From Turritopsis dohrnii (taxonomy: Eukaryota > Cnidaria > Hydrozoa > Anthoathecata > Oceaniidae): a DNA stretch of 64,000 nucleotides. The notes beneath the pieces are model-generated. The model saw nothing but the letters and a program-made list of their open reading frames with translations, did not search any database and was not told the DNA's origin. Both the position numbers and the translations under genes were made by a program. Location: the NCBI GenBank assembly GCA_027922465.2, contig BQMF02000120.1, positions 558,001 through 622,000 of the forward strand, given 5' to 3'. This document shows, in pieces, positions 11,392 through 24,200 of this stretch (position 1 is the stretch's first letter; each line of letters starts with the position of its first letter).

Positions 11392-12235
11392 GGACTTTGG
11401 TTGTGACAATTTTGAAAATGTTTTTTTCAAAAAGAGAAAAAGAACAAGAAAAGCACCAAGTGAGTACCAAGCTTTAGTGGATAGGAATTACGCAATATTA
11501 GTAGCAAATTATTAAAGATTTTAATATAATAAGGAATATTCTCTATTGACTATAAATTCATATAAATGTCTATGGTTAATAACATTCGTGGAAGGGCGGA
11601 TACACGAGATTTGTATACCCGCCCATTTTCTTCCAGACATCGGGCGGGACAAACACTTGGAGGGTACTTATATTCAATTACCATTGTCTGTCTTGATCAA
11701 GATTATTTCACCTGTAAGTTATCAGCCTGTGTTTCTATTGTAATCCAGTATCAATTCATTACTATACTTTCGACCAAAGTAGAACATCGAACCGAAGCTG
11801 GAACGGAAAAAAGAAACTTGAATAAATTGAATGAATTCTGGATTCTTTCGTTTTAAGTTCCTGTTGCCGAGCATGAATGAGAAGCAGCTGAGAATAATGC
11901 CAGTGCAGTTAAGAATGATCACACTTTCGTTTAAAAACATATAAAATAGCTTGATACAAGACAAATAAACTGTCCGGCATACGAAACGAACGAAAATACT
12001 CCCAATTAAACTTCCCACACAAATATCTGTGTTTATATTGTCTTTTAATGATATTTATTCTCGTTATTTTTCCAGTTTTCAATCAAATATAACTTGGATG
12101 CCATACACCAAAATCAACCGTATTTAAGGTTTCACGCTGATCCTCTAAGCACTAAAGTAACAATAGACGCTATGACTGAAGCAGCCATGTTGACTAGGAT
12201 GCAATGATAATTATCACGAAGTTGCTCATCAAACA
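11392..12235. other. Intergenic, downstream of SCYL1
   Basis: No gene is visible. It lies between the foldback element and the SCYL1 stop codon and should contain the SCYL1 3' UTR. Short frames here have no recognisable motif. Confidence 0.4.
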
Positions 12236-15200
12236 TCAACTGGCGGATTTTTTAACCGCCCCTAGTTTCATAGCGCCACCACCCTGTTTATTCCTCTTGT
12301 CTCGATTATTCATTTCTCTTTGCAATTTCCTTTCTTCCTTCTTTCTTTGCATTTCTTCTTTTCGTTTTTCTTTCCGAACTTCTTCTTCCGATTTTCCGAA
12401 ATCATCATCCCAAGCGCTCTTCTTGTTCCAATCATCGTTCGGTGAAGGAACGTTTGTATCATCTATATCCCAACCACTAGCGCTATCGTCCCAACCATCG
12501 CCTACATTAGTCCAGTTGGATTTTTCTTCGTCGGTATTTCCAGTGAATGAATTCGCAGAAAAAAAATCTTTCTCCTGAAAAAACCGGTAACATGGCTTAT
12601 GTCCATACTTATTCTATAGGCTAGATCAAATCTGTATAAACAAACAAAAAAACAAACAAACAAACAAACAAACTAAATTTGTGTGAATAAGACCTCGTTT
12701 TAATGTTCTTAACTGCAATAATTGGAAATGGAATAGTCAAGAAAGAATCAAAACGAATTAGAAATTGGATTACAAAATCGGATGACAATCGGTTCTATCT
12801 GTACATACCCTGTTGAGGAATACGTTCTGCTATAATAGAGGTTAGAAGCATGTCCGCTTGAAACGAAGGAAGGAACGTGCTAACTAGGCCTGCCATTGAA
12901 ACAAAATCGGGAAGGTCCGACCGATGTGAGTCGATGTTAAACGATGTTAGCCGGTCAACTAAGAACAACAAATCGTTCAATAATAGTCCGAATCGCACCT
13001 GTTTTTTTGTGATCTGTTTTCCGGTAAGAAAATCCACTCCGTCTGCTCCCATTCCAAGCATCTCAGCCACGGATTGCTGCTCGCTCTTCTGCGTAACAGC
13101 TTCTTTGCCAGAACTGGCAGATGTATGTCTCTGTTAAACAAAGAGAGAATACGAATGATGGTTATGTTTCGTACTTAGACGTAAGACTAATCAGAATGTT
13201 ACCTTATCATTTAGAGTTTTCTTTTGTGAAACTTTTTGTTCTTCAGAAGGACGATCCCAACTGTCAGCTGTAGTACCCCATCCATCCTCTTCCCACTCAC
13301 CGTAATCACTATCGCTGTTATGTTCTTCTTGGACATTCTAAGTTCAAAAACCAGTTTGGAACCAGTGTTATTTCGCAAGCACATAACAAAAAACAGACTG
13401 CAAATATTGTTACCTTATCAAAGACATCAACATACATTCATTGCGAACTAAAAAGTTACTTACAGAATTCGCGAAACCTGAAAGTTTTCTTCGTACAGAT
13501 AACAAATCTTCTTTCAAAGAATCGAAGTTCTCCTATGTTATATAATGAGATATCAGGAGGAGTTTGATTGTTTTCATTGGAGTTTATATCCGATAGAGGA
13601 ATTTGCAAAACGAATGTGGACTGAACGTCCACCTACAATAATTCGAAATAAAACAACCGCAGCTAATATTCCACGAACCCACAGCTCCTGTTATTCGATG
13701 CGCACGCATGAGAAATTTTGTAATGCACATGCGCAGATTCAGCGTTAAAGAAATGTAAACAAACACGGAATTTTGTTTCTGGTTTTCTCGCGCGAGCTCT
13801 TCTGAACAAACAAAACCGTGAAAGAAATTCGCGAAGCTGTGAAGACTGTATTAGCATTTGTAACTCCTCTTCATCTCAACTGCCTGTTATAAAAAAATGA
13901 TTTGTATCCACAGCGATCTCAAAGTACATCCAGCTCAACAAATTGAATAAACAAATAAATAAATAAATTCATACTTGATCGTTCCATTGCTCGTTGTCCC
14001 ACGTATCTCCATAATCCGAACCGTCCGATTGTTGATCCGTCTTACCAGTGATGTTTTTCTGGGTTTCGGGAATTACTTTTTCTACGTTTCCGCTACCTAC
14101 AAGCAAACATTATCATATCATCCAAGATAAAGAGCTTGTCTTGGTTGATGAAGTAAAAAAAAAACCCAAAAAAAAACACGTACTGAATGCTTTAGTACTT
14201 TCATCAGTACATTACTTTTTTAGTTTTTCCACCATCAAGCACAAACAGGCTAAAACATAACTCACCAACTTTTTCTATTGTTTTTTGTTGTTCTGTACCA
14301 GATGATGAGATGTTGGAATCGACTGTTTTACCAGCAATCTGTTGTTGTTGCTGCTGGTAAAACCTGGAGGTGAGAGAAGACATCGCCCAACCAGTCCAAG
14401 AATTTCCTTGTCCTTTACTTTCTCTCTCTGCAGCTTCTACACAAAATCAATTGCATTGCTAAAACATAGTGAATGCTTTTGACAACCTGGCTATACTACT
14501 AACAAATATTTGTACCTTTGTTATTGAGGGGACTTTCAGGATCGTTTGAATTACTCTCAAGCCTTGACAAAAACATCTTGATCATTTTAAAAGACTAGAA
14601 AGAAAAATCACATACCAGGATCAACGTCGGTGCGACAAGAAGAAAAGACATTAGTAAAAGGCTTGGAACATTCCATGCCATCCAATGAACATGCAAAGGG
14701 AATGGATACACTTACACATTCGCGAACGTTTTTGTCTGGATCCACAGTTGTTGCGCATAAGGCAGGCAGTAATTTACACGCTATATCAGGCAAGTTATAG
14801 AATTCTTTGGTTGCTGATATCGCCATGATACCAGCTGAACGGGCAGGTGGGAAAGGATCACGGATGGCTCGAGTAAATGCTGGTATCAAAACTTTCTGGC
14901 GAGTCTAAAGCAGAATAACTGTCATAGTAGCTAGTTGTTTAGTTTACACCAGTAGCCACCTCAGTTCTATCATAGGTTGATAACTTACAGTCTCTGATAT
15001 GTGCTGAGCAATCTTTCCTAAGCATATTGTTGTATTGGTGCGGATTCCAGGCTAAAAATAAAGATATTGGAAATAGATATATTGCAGATATATTGAACAG
15101 CGGTGCAGGAATATTGATAGCGGTGCAGGAATATCGATAGATATAATTTCCCTCAAGCATTAGCACGATCCACGATATTCGATGAATCAATTTTTTTTTG

Positions 15201-18200
15201 TTTTCATTTGACAACATACTCAAGTGAAGTTCAAAGGTAGTAAGTAACTTTCTGGTTCAAATATTGAGTATGCTGATTTCATATCCTGGAAACTTTCAGG
15301 CGCTTGATACTGCGTCAATTCCTGTTTCTATAGCAACAGTAACTTTAGTAAGCACTGTCACTTTATGATCGATCAATATTGAGTGTGAGAGAAATAATGT
15401 TTCTTGTGATATTTACAATGGTTAGGTTTGTATTTATCGCACCACACGGGTACATTTACTTTATTTGGATTATATTAGGAGTTATTTAAATGTTTCTTGT
15501 ATATATTTAGGTTTTTTATTTAGCAAATATATGGATTGAGGGGTGAAGTAGCCAGCTGTCCTTGTTGACAGTTAGTTTAGTCGTATAGTTCTAAGAAGCT
15601 GTCCTGGTTGACAGTCAGATACAAGTTCTTTATAAGATGCTGGTCGACAAGGTCGATAAGGTCTTGGTTGACAGCCTAGACAGGCTAAGTTTATAGCTGT
15701 CCTTGTTGACATCTACATTCAGGATCTGTCCTTTTTGACAGTAGGTTCAGGCTTAGTTGAGATGCACTCCTGATATCCCTCAAAAGCCCGAAATTTTGTC
15801 TTGTGCTATCACTCTCCCGGTTAACGAGAAAAACTTCATAAAAGGGTAATTACATTTAAAGGGACTGTGTAAAATTCTGTAAAGAACCTCAACCAATAGA
15901 GTATGAGATAAAATTTATTGATCAAGTGCACACTATGATGTGGAAAAGATCCTGGTAACAAGCAATTTCGGAATATAATATTTACTTAATGTCATTTTTT
16001 GCTAGTAATGTTAATTTCATTTAAAGAAAACCATAATGTTTTCCTCAGTGGCATTTCATGATGTCATGGAACTGTGACTCCCCAGCAGAATTGCCTAATT
16101 TACCCTGTCTTTGATTTGCAAATAAAAAAAACGAGAACAACATTTTAACAGAACAATACAAATACAAACAGATCAAAGAAATGGATATTATAGAAATTAT
16201 AAAAGATAAAATTCATTCAAAACAACACCAGAATTTGAGGTGTGAAGTAACACGTACATCGTTGTATATGTTGTGCTCCCTCTAACCCAAAAACTTTATT
16301 TGTAAACATCATGTAACAATTATAATTTTATGATTATGGAATATCCATCAGTGCATCATAATCTGCTAAGTGCACATTCAAAATATAAAATTAATGTCCA
16401 TTCTTGCTATTTTCCTGTTAAAGTCTCAATAGTGTCATCAAGTGTTTTGCTGACTTGAAATAAGCAACAATTGAAAATCTAAAGAAATAATTTGTCAATA
16501 ATGTACTGTCAGTAAGATATGCAGAAAGAGATAAAGAGATGCATATACAAACTTCAAAGTAACCTGAAGAAGAACCATCATTGAATAGGTATCGATCATA
16601 ATCAGAACAATAGAAAAGCAGTTAATGAAAAGCAGTTAATGAAAATAGGGCAAAAGAGTATATAGGTAGTACGGGAGTGATTGTCAAGAGTATGTCGTCC
16701 AAGTCCGAAGCACCTATGAAAGGGAAGTAAAATTTTCTGCAGAGTCAAAGTGACCGATCTTCAAGTTCTTGCTGCTAACATACTAAAATGAAAGAGCTTC
16801 ACTGAACCATTGAGACAACCATTGCGACCAGCATCAAAACCACTATTTTATGTGTTTTTGTCGGAAATCCTGAAAATTTGTTTGGTGTTCTCGTAAAATC
16901 CTTTGTATTTGTTTTGTACAATCTATTTAGACTTGTCATTGTTTAACTCATAGGAGGGAAGTAGTATCATTTTGAGGTTAGATAAAACAGAAAACACCTG
17001 CAAAGAAATTCTCAAAAAGCAAAATAATGCAGCCTATCCTCCTGCAAATTATGATTTATTGTTGGTAAAGGTAAGTATTGTAAGAAATTGCATATCTCAT
17101 CAAGTATTCGTCTAGTTATCAAACAACAAAATTAAAACAATACAAAAAACTTTAAATCGATTTCAACAAAGCAAATCTTAAAGTCATAATTCAATAAAAG
17201 AAGGAGAGAAATGATATTACTGGATATCAAGAACTTACACGAAGACTTGAAAAAACATAAAGAACATGATGAAGCCTGAAACAAGAACTTGAACTCTTCA
17301 ATTTTCTCAACACAATCCAAACTAAACTACATGGCTAACCTCCAAAAAACTTCTATTATGATTTGTTGCTTATTTCAAGTTATTTTTTCAATTAATGTTG
17401 TTTCTGAAGACAGAGAAAAGTACAATCTAACAATCCATTTGGTGGCTTGGAAAAATAATCCTCCATATGTATATGAGAATTCAACAACAGGAACATGTGA
17501 AGGTATGGTTTTAGAACACTTGCAATACATCAGAAACTCATGTCTACCTTTCTATAAAACTATAAGAATCAACACACATCCAATTAACAGTATAGAACAA
17601 ATATTGAAATACATGAAGAATCCACAACAGATGTTATCAGATATCAATGCAACTCGAGATGATTTAATTTTCATATTTGGAATTTATAAAGATCCTACAT
17701 CAGAATTTTCCAGTAGTAAACTAGTTCGTAGCAATGGTATAGTATTAATTGCAAGAAACACAGATGCCTTATTGATCAACAAACTTATCAAAGGAATTCC
17801 GAGCAGCTTTCCTGTAATTTATCTTGCAATCTTGATGGCAATTCTAGTTGCTTTTTTTATTACTTTATTTGAATCCCTTGTTGAACATGATTTACATTTC
17901 TCATTCAGCAAAAATTTCTTAACCTATGTATGGTTTTCGATAATTACAATGACAACGGTAGGATATGGAGACATTGTACCAAAGCACAGCATTTCACATA
18001 TTATCAGTATATGTTGGACAGTCTTTAGTTTGATGCTGATTTCCATGCTGACAGCTACAGTGATGAATGAAGTCCAAAATGAAATGTCAGTAGAAGGTGA
18101 AAGACTTGCAACTTTGAGGAATTCTTTTGAAGAAACTAGAACAAGTACCCTTGGAGCTTACAATGTGATTTATAATTCATATGAGGAAATCTTTGAGGGT

Positions 18201-21200
18201 GTTCTAAACAATGAAGCTAAAGCTGCTCTCATTGATTTGAATGTCGCTTCATTTTACTTTGAAAGTCATCCAGAACTTCTTCCGCAAATAAAGTTGTTGA
18301 AAATTATAAAAAGGCATTTAAGTTTTCAATACATTCCACTATTTCAAATACATGAAACTATAGACAAAAGGGAAGATATTGCTTTTGATGGCAAATATCA
18401 TAAATTGTTTTATGCTTGTAGCAAACCTATTATCAATCAACTGACTTCTACAAATCATCAGTTGCATCTCAAAGAAAAATATACACATTTCCCATCCATG
18501 GCAGCATATTATGTTCGACCTCTAACAGACATTTTTGATGATTCGGATTATGGTATATTAAAATATACTTCTGCTATTGTTTTTACACTGATTATGCTAC
18601 TATTTTGTTTGGAAATTGTAAACAGATATAAGCCGGAGAAACAAGATTAACCAAACAAGGACAATAAAGAAAGAACTGAACATAATTATAATAAGTATAA
18701 TAATACTTATAAGTACTATTGTTAATGTGAAAAAATGTCATGCTAACTTATGATGTATGATAATACAGAAACTGAAACTCAAATGTTGTTATCCGCTATG
18801 AGATCTAGTTTTAAATTGTTTCAATACACATGTTTGATACCAACTGGAAGCCCTTGTCAGTGCTATGGCCAGTATTCGGAATGAGAATGAGATTATAACC
18901 AGGGAGGGTGGGGAGGGCAGCAAAAAAACTTTTCAACCATGGTTTTTTTTTATTGAAAAGGTGTAAATGGGAGCACAACAACATACGTATGTGAACAAGC
19001 CATGTTTTTTCTTGTTTAAACACCTGAAAGTGACTCAAATAAAAACGCCCATAAAACTTTCTTTAAAAAGAAATTGACAACTCAACAAATAACTTGTGAC
19101 TGAAAGCTAAATGATATAGCTAGGCATTAAAAGTAATTTTAAAGGAATTCTAATGTTGTATTTTTATTATGATATGAATTCATTGACAAATGCGAAACAA
19201 GAATAAACATTTTCAGACTTTTTAATGCGCAAAACATTTACTACTTTTTTCCATACATTTCGTAATACTTTTCTCACGTATATACTTCATTTGAACTTGA
19301 AATGATTGTTTGAAAATAAACTAATATTTCACGCAAGCTTAGATTATTGTTTAAAATTGATTTTCGGAAAGGCAGTTTTAGCCAATATACAGAGCTAAAA
19401 ATCCCAAAATGTTCCTGGACCGTCGGCCCCAACCATGGTAGGGCCTCCTTAGATACTAAAAATACTAAAAACTTTACATCACTTTCGAAGAAGAGTCAAA
19501 TGGAAGAGAGGACACAGAATTCACAGAAGTAATTATCTTTTTCAAGTAAAAACGTAATGAAATAAATAAATGAAATGTTTAAACCATTGAAAAGATTGTA
19601 TTTATAAACAGGAGCCAATATCTTATAGATTAGGGCTATATAACTGTTATACCCTGAAAAATAATAAGATTATATATATATATAATTATTATTATGGTAA
19701 AATTCTTAAAAATAACACAGAAAAATAAAATAAAACTCATAGTCCTAGATTTTCCTAAAAAACAATTAATATTTCCACAAACTTTTTATTTATGATTTTT
19801 AATGAAATCTCAACATGATTAATTTTGGTGAAATAAAATTTCATGCATTAATAATTAATTTATTAATTACTCTGTTTCAGTAGAAAGATGATTTTCACAA
19901 TACCACCGCACCTGCAAACATCAGGTGAGTCAAAAATAAAATCATCATCATAAGACCATGACCACCTCTATGCTTGGTTCTGAAGCTTTTGCAACATGGT
20001 TGACTGTAAAAAATTCATAATTACACTGTTCTGTGTCCATCACATAGTTCAATCAGTTGATATCATTTCCAAAGACAAACACAAGTTCAACCTAACAATT
20101 CATTTAGTGGCTTGGAAAAATAATCCTCCATATGTATATCAGAATTCAACAACAGGAACAAGCGAAGGTATGGTTATAGAACACTTGCAATACATCAGAA
20201 ACTCATGTCTACCTTTCTATAAAACTATAAGAATCAACATACATCCAATAAACAGTATAGAACAAATATTGAAATACATGAAGAATCCACAACAGATGTT
20301 ATCAGATATCAACGCAACTCAAGATGATTTAATTTTCATATTAGGGATTTATAGAGATCATACATCAGAATTTTCCAGCAGCACACTAGTTCGTAGCAAT
20401 GGTATAGTATTAATAGCAAGAAACACAGACGTTTTATTGATCAACAAACTTTTTAAAGGAATACGAAGCAGCTCGCCTGTAATTTATCTCGCAATAATGA
20501 TGGCAATCATAGTTGCTTTTTTTGTAACTTTTTTTGAGTCCTTTGCAGAAAAATCCTCATATTTGTCTTTCAGTAGGAGCTTACCAACTTCAATATGGTT
20601 TTCAATTATTACTATGACAACAGTTGGATATGGAGATATAGTACCCAAGCATTTTATGTCACATGTTATCAGCCTATGCTGGGTTATTCTTAGTTTATTG
20701 TTAACTTCCATGGTAACAGCTACAGTGATGAATGAAGCCCAAAATGAAATATCAGTTCAAGGTGAAAAACTTGCAACTTTGAGGAATTCTTTTGAGGAAA
20801 CCAGAACAAGTACCCTTGGAGCTTACAATGTTAAGTACAATTCATATGAGGAAATATTTGAAGGGGTTCTAAACAATGAAGCTAAAGCTGCTCTCATTGA
20901 TATCAATGTCGCTTCGTTTTACTTTGAAAGTCATCCAGAACTTCTTCCGGAAACAAAATTGTTGAAAATAGTAAAAAAGGTGAAAAGTTTACAACGTATT
21001 CCACTATTTCAAATTGATGATACTATAAGAGAAAGAAGATATGTTGCCCTTCATGCTGGCTATTTAACCTCATTTAGAACTTGTGAACAATTAATTTCCC
21101 GAACTAACATGTACACACCAGAACAGATATATCTGAATGAAAAGTACACCAGAAAGCCGTCCATATTACCATTTTATGTTCGACCTTTAACAGATATTTT

Positions 21201-24200
21201 TGATCAATCCGATTATGGAATGGTAAAATATACATCTATTACAGTGTTTTCATTGATTATACTTGCAGTGTGCATTGAAATAGCAAACAAATATCTTCAA
21301 GTGTTAAATGAGAGAGACAACAGTTTGGAGGAGATTGGAAGGGAAAACGAATCACACACATGCAAAGCAGAAAAAATGGAAGAAACTATCGTTAAAACAT
21401 AATTATCTTGAAGCCTTTGAATTTTAAAGGTTTCGTATTTTTTATTTCCTACAAAATCCAATTTGGAGAATTTGGTTATTATTCTAATTCATTGTGTTAT
21501 TAAACAACAAAGACAATTCAATGGAAGTTGAGAGCAAGCTGCCATTTACCTTTCTGTTGAGTAGCTGCCAGGTTATGATCTTTCAAATGTGAACAACTGA
21601 TTAAAATAATATATAGGATTGAGAGTCTAACGTTATAACATAGTATGTTATAATGTTCTGGTGATATCATTAATCGCAAATTTATTTATTTATTTATTTA
21701 TTTCTCATGTTGATGACAGAATCATTGCATCTCAAAATATTGGGCAATTAATTTCACATGGACATGTAGTTAAATGTTTCCCAAACATTGCTGCAGCAAA
21801 TCACTAACTTCGGTGTAACTGATTTGATACATTTCATTACATAACATCATGTGTACGTTAGATCTTCCCTGAAAAATTGTATACCTGTTCATCCATTTGT
21901 AATTTTGCAAAATACCGAAGTAACTGGTTACTGATGGTTTTTTCAGAAAGTTTTGGAGCCAAAAGAACCATAGCCTGGAAAGAGCAATCGCATAAAAAAC
22001 AAGTGGTATGTATAACCAATGAGCATTTCTTCAAAAATCTTTTTCGTCACCTTTACTGTTTGTTCTCTCATTGCTGGTAAAGTGTCACCAAATCCACTCG
22101 CAACACACCCAAAGATTTGATTGTCAACAACAGATGGTTGCAGATGCTTGATAAATTTTTCCATCTAGAAAAGATGATAATGCAATTTTAGTCAACATAA
22201 CATTCATTACTCAAGAACTTACTGATACATTCTACTAATAACTAAAAACAGCAGAATAATTCCATCAGAAGCAGCATATCATATATACATAATGATCTTC
22301 ACAGCATGAGCAGAAAAAATGATGAAATTATGAAAATGTTTGCAAGAGTCTATAAAATTCAACTGACAGTAACCCAACATGATTTCATATTTATATACGA
22401 AAGACTATGAAAATGTGATACCTCTTCTTAATAAAAACATATGCAAAATATACAAACAAATCAGACATTTTGGCTCAACATAGATAGGAGGTATATAACG
22501 GATAAAGAAAACAATTTGTGTTATCGTTATTGTCAAACACCTCAAAAAAGGCACAGCATAGCTTAAGAATGTAAAGAATAATGTGTGAAAGAATACAAAA
22601 CCTGTTGCAAAAGTTGAATTCTGGTTGCTCGATCATTTGATGAGAACAGCTTCATAATACATGGTAAGATTTTTGCCTGATAAGCTGCATCATCAAGAAG
22701 AAGTCCAACCTTAGTAAATAAAACAGTTACTTTCTTATTTTTGCAATAAATACACATATTATTTTTATCTTGCATAAGCATACCTTGAAGAGTGGAGAAA
22801 GTACAGCAGAACCAGCTGAACTGTATTCAAAAGCATTCAGCAATTGTGGCAATACTTTGTGCACACAAAACTGTCTGGGAAAGCTATCCAAACTTTTATC
22901 TAATGATGCAAAAAACTCTTTCTGCTCATTTGAATCTTTTATCTAGAATGGGTAGAACAATTCTATAATAAATAGCAGCTATCAAGGGTCACAGAAACTG
23001 AAAACCTTTCTAAAAATTCTGAACAGCTTTTGCCCCAAAACGTTTTGAAAAACATGGAATCAATTATAACAAGGAATATTACAGAACAGACTTTGAGTAA
23101 CACCAACAAATTATTGAGAAGGTTTTTTTAAAAGAAAATGTTTACCTAATGATCCAAAAAATATAGTATAAAAGTACCTGAATTTCTTGTAGGAACAGAT
23201 TAGCATTAATGAAGTCATTGTTCAGGAATTGGCCAGATTTAGTAATTCTTTCCAGAAAAACTTTCGGGTTAGTTCTTGATTTGGGATTGGCGCTGACTAG
23301 ATCACAATAATGAATTACCAAAGATTTCGGTATCTAAATATTTTATACATCTATTTTAGTGTCATGTTTGTATAATGTAGCACCCAATCATCATATTTTT
23401 TCATTTAAATTTTGCTTTCAATTATTCATGGAGGCATACCGGGTGAGTTAAAAAAAAGTACCGGTGTTTCACAAAAAATATCTTTCGATTAAATAATTAT
23501 GAAAGATGGTTATTTTTATTTCTGAATAGAGGAATCCTTTACCTATCTTTTGGTGTATCACTTTTCTAATTTAATTGAGTAGAAAAAAAGTTATGGACAA
23601 AAAACGGGAAGCGGTCCTTGTAAAAATCTTTGAAAAATGGACAAATAAGCCAAGCAAAATGTTTCAAAACAAGATTTATGTTTTTATTGCAAACTAGAAG
23701 GAAACACAATTATATCTGGTTTTTTTTTTGGTTTTTTTAAATGTTTTCTTATTCCCAATAGTTAAGTAAAAAATCAAACTTTTTTCAACATTTTCTTAAA
23801 TCTTAAGAAATGCCGCAACTACGTACAACAAAGAGCTTGGGTATGCATCCAGTTTGCTAAGGTAAATATTACTAAAGAGGTGATTAGACAAATTGTGTCT
23901 GTTATTTCAATTCCCATAGCCTTTTCATTATCATTACTGAATTTAATCGAAGAATCACGCAGGAATATTTTGTTTGACTTTTTTGTCCATTCTTTGAAGA
24001 TTTTTTACAAGGACTGCTTCCAGTTTTTTGTCCATAACTTTTTTTCTACTGAACCAAATCAGAAGAATAATACACCAAATTAAACTTAACAGATTTCTCT
24101 ACTCAGAAATAAAAAAACTATCTTTCATATTTATTCAATCTAAAGATATTTCTTGTGAAACATCGGTACTTTTTTTTGACTCACCCAGTATTTAAGTACA

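Noticed and set aside
12204..12578. Plus-strand open frame of 124 codons
   Set aside because: It is the antisense shadow of the last SCYL1 exon, whose minus-strand frame has the expected acidic, coiled-coil and AMKLGA ending.
12999..13130. SCYL1 exon 19 extended to 12809 as one exon
   Set aside because: The extension gives phase 1 at its donor, whereas the final exon needs phase 0; the intron plus microexon model fits.
15556..15741. CRISPR-like array
   Set aside because: Repeats are imperfect, spacing is irregular (29-60 bp), and the setting is an animal intron.
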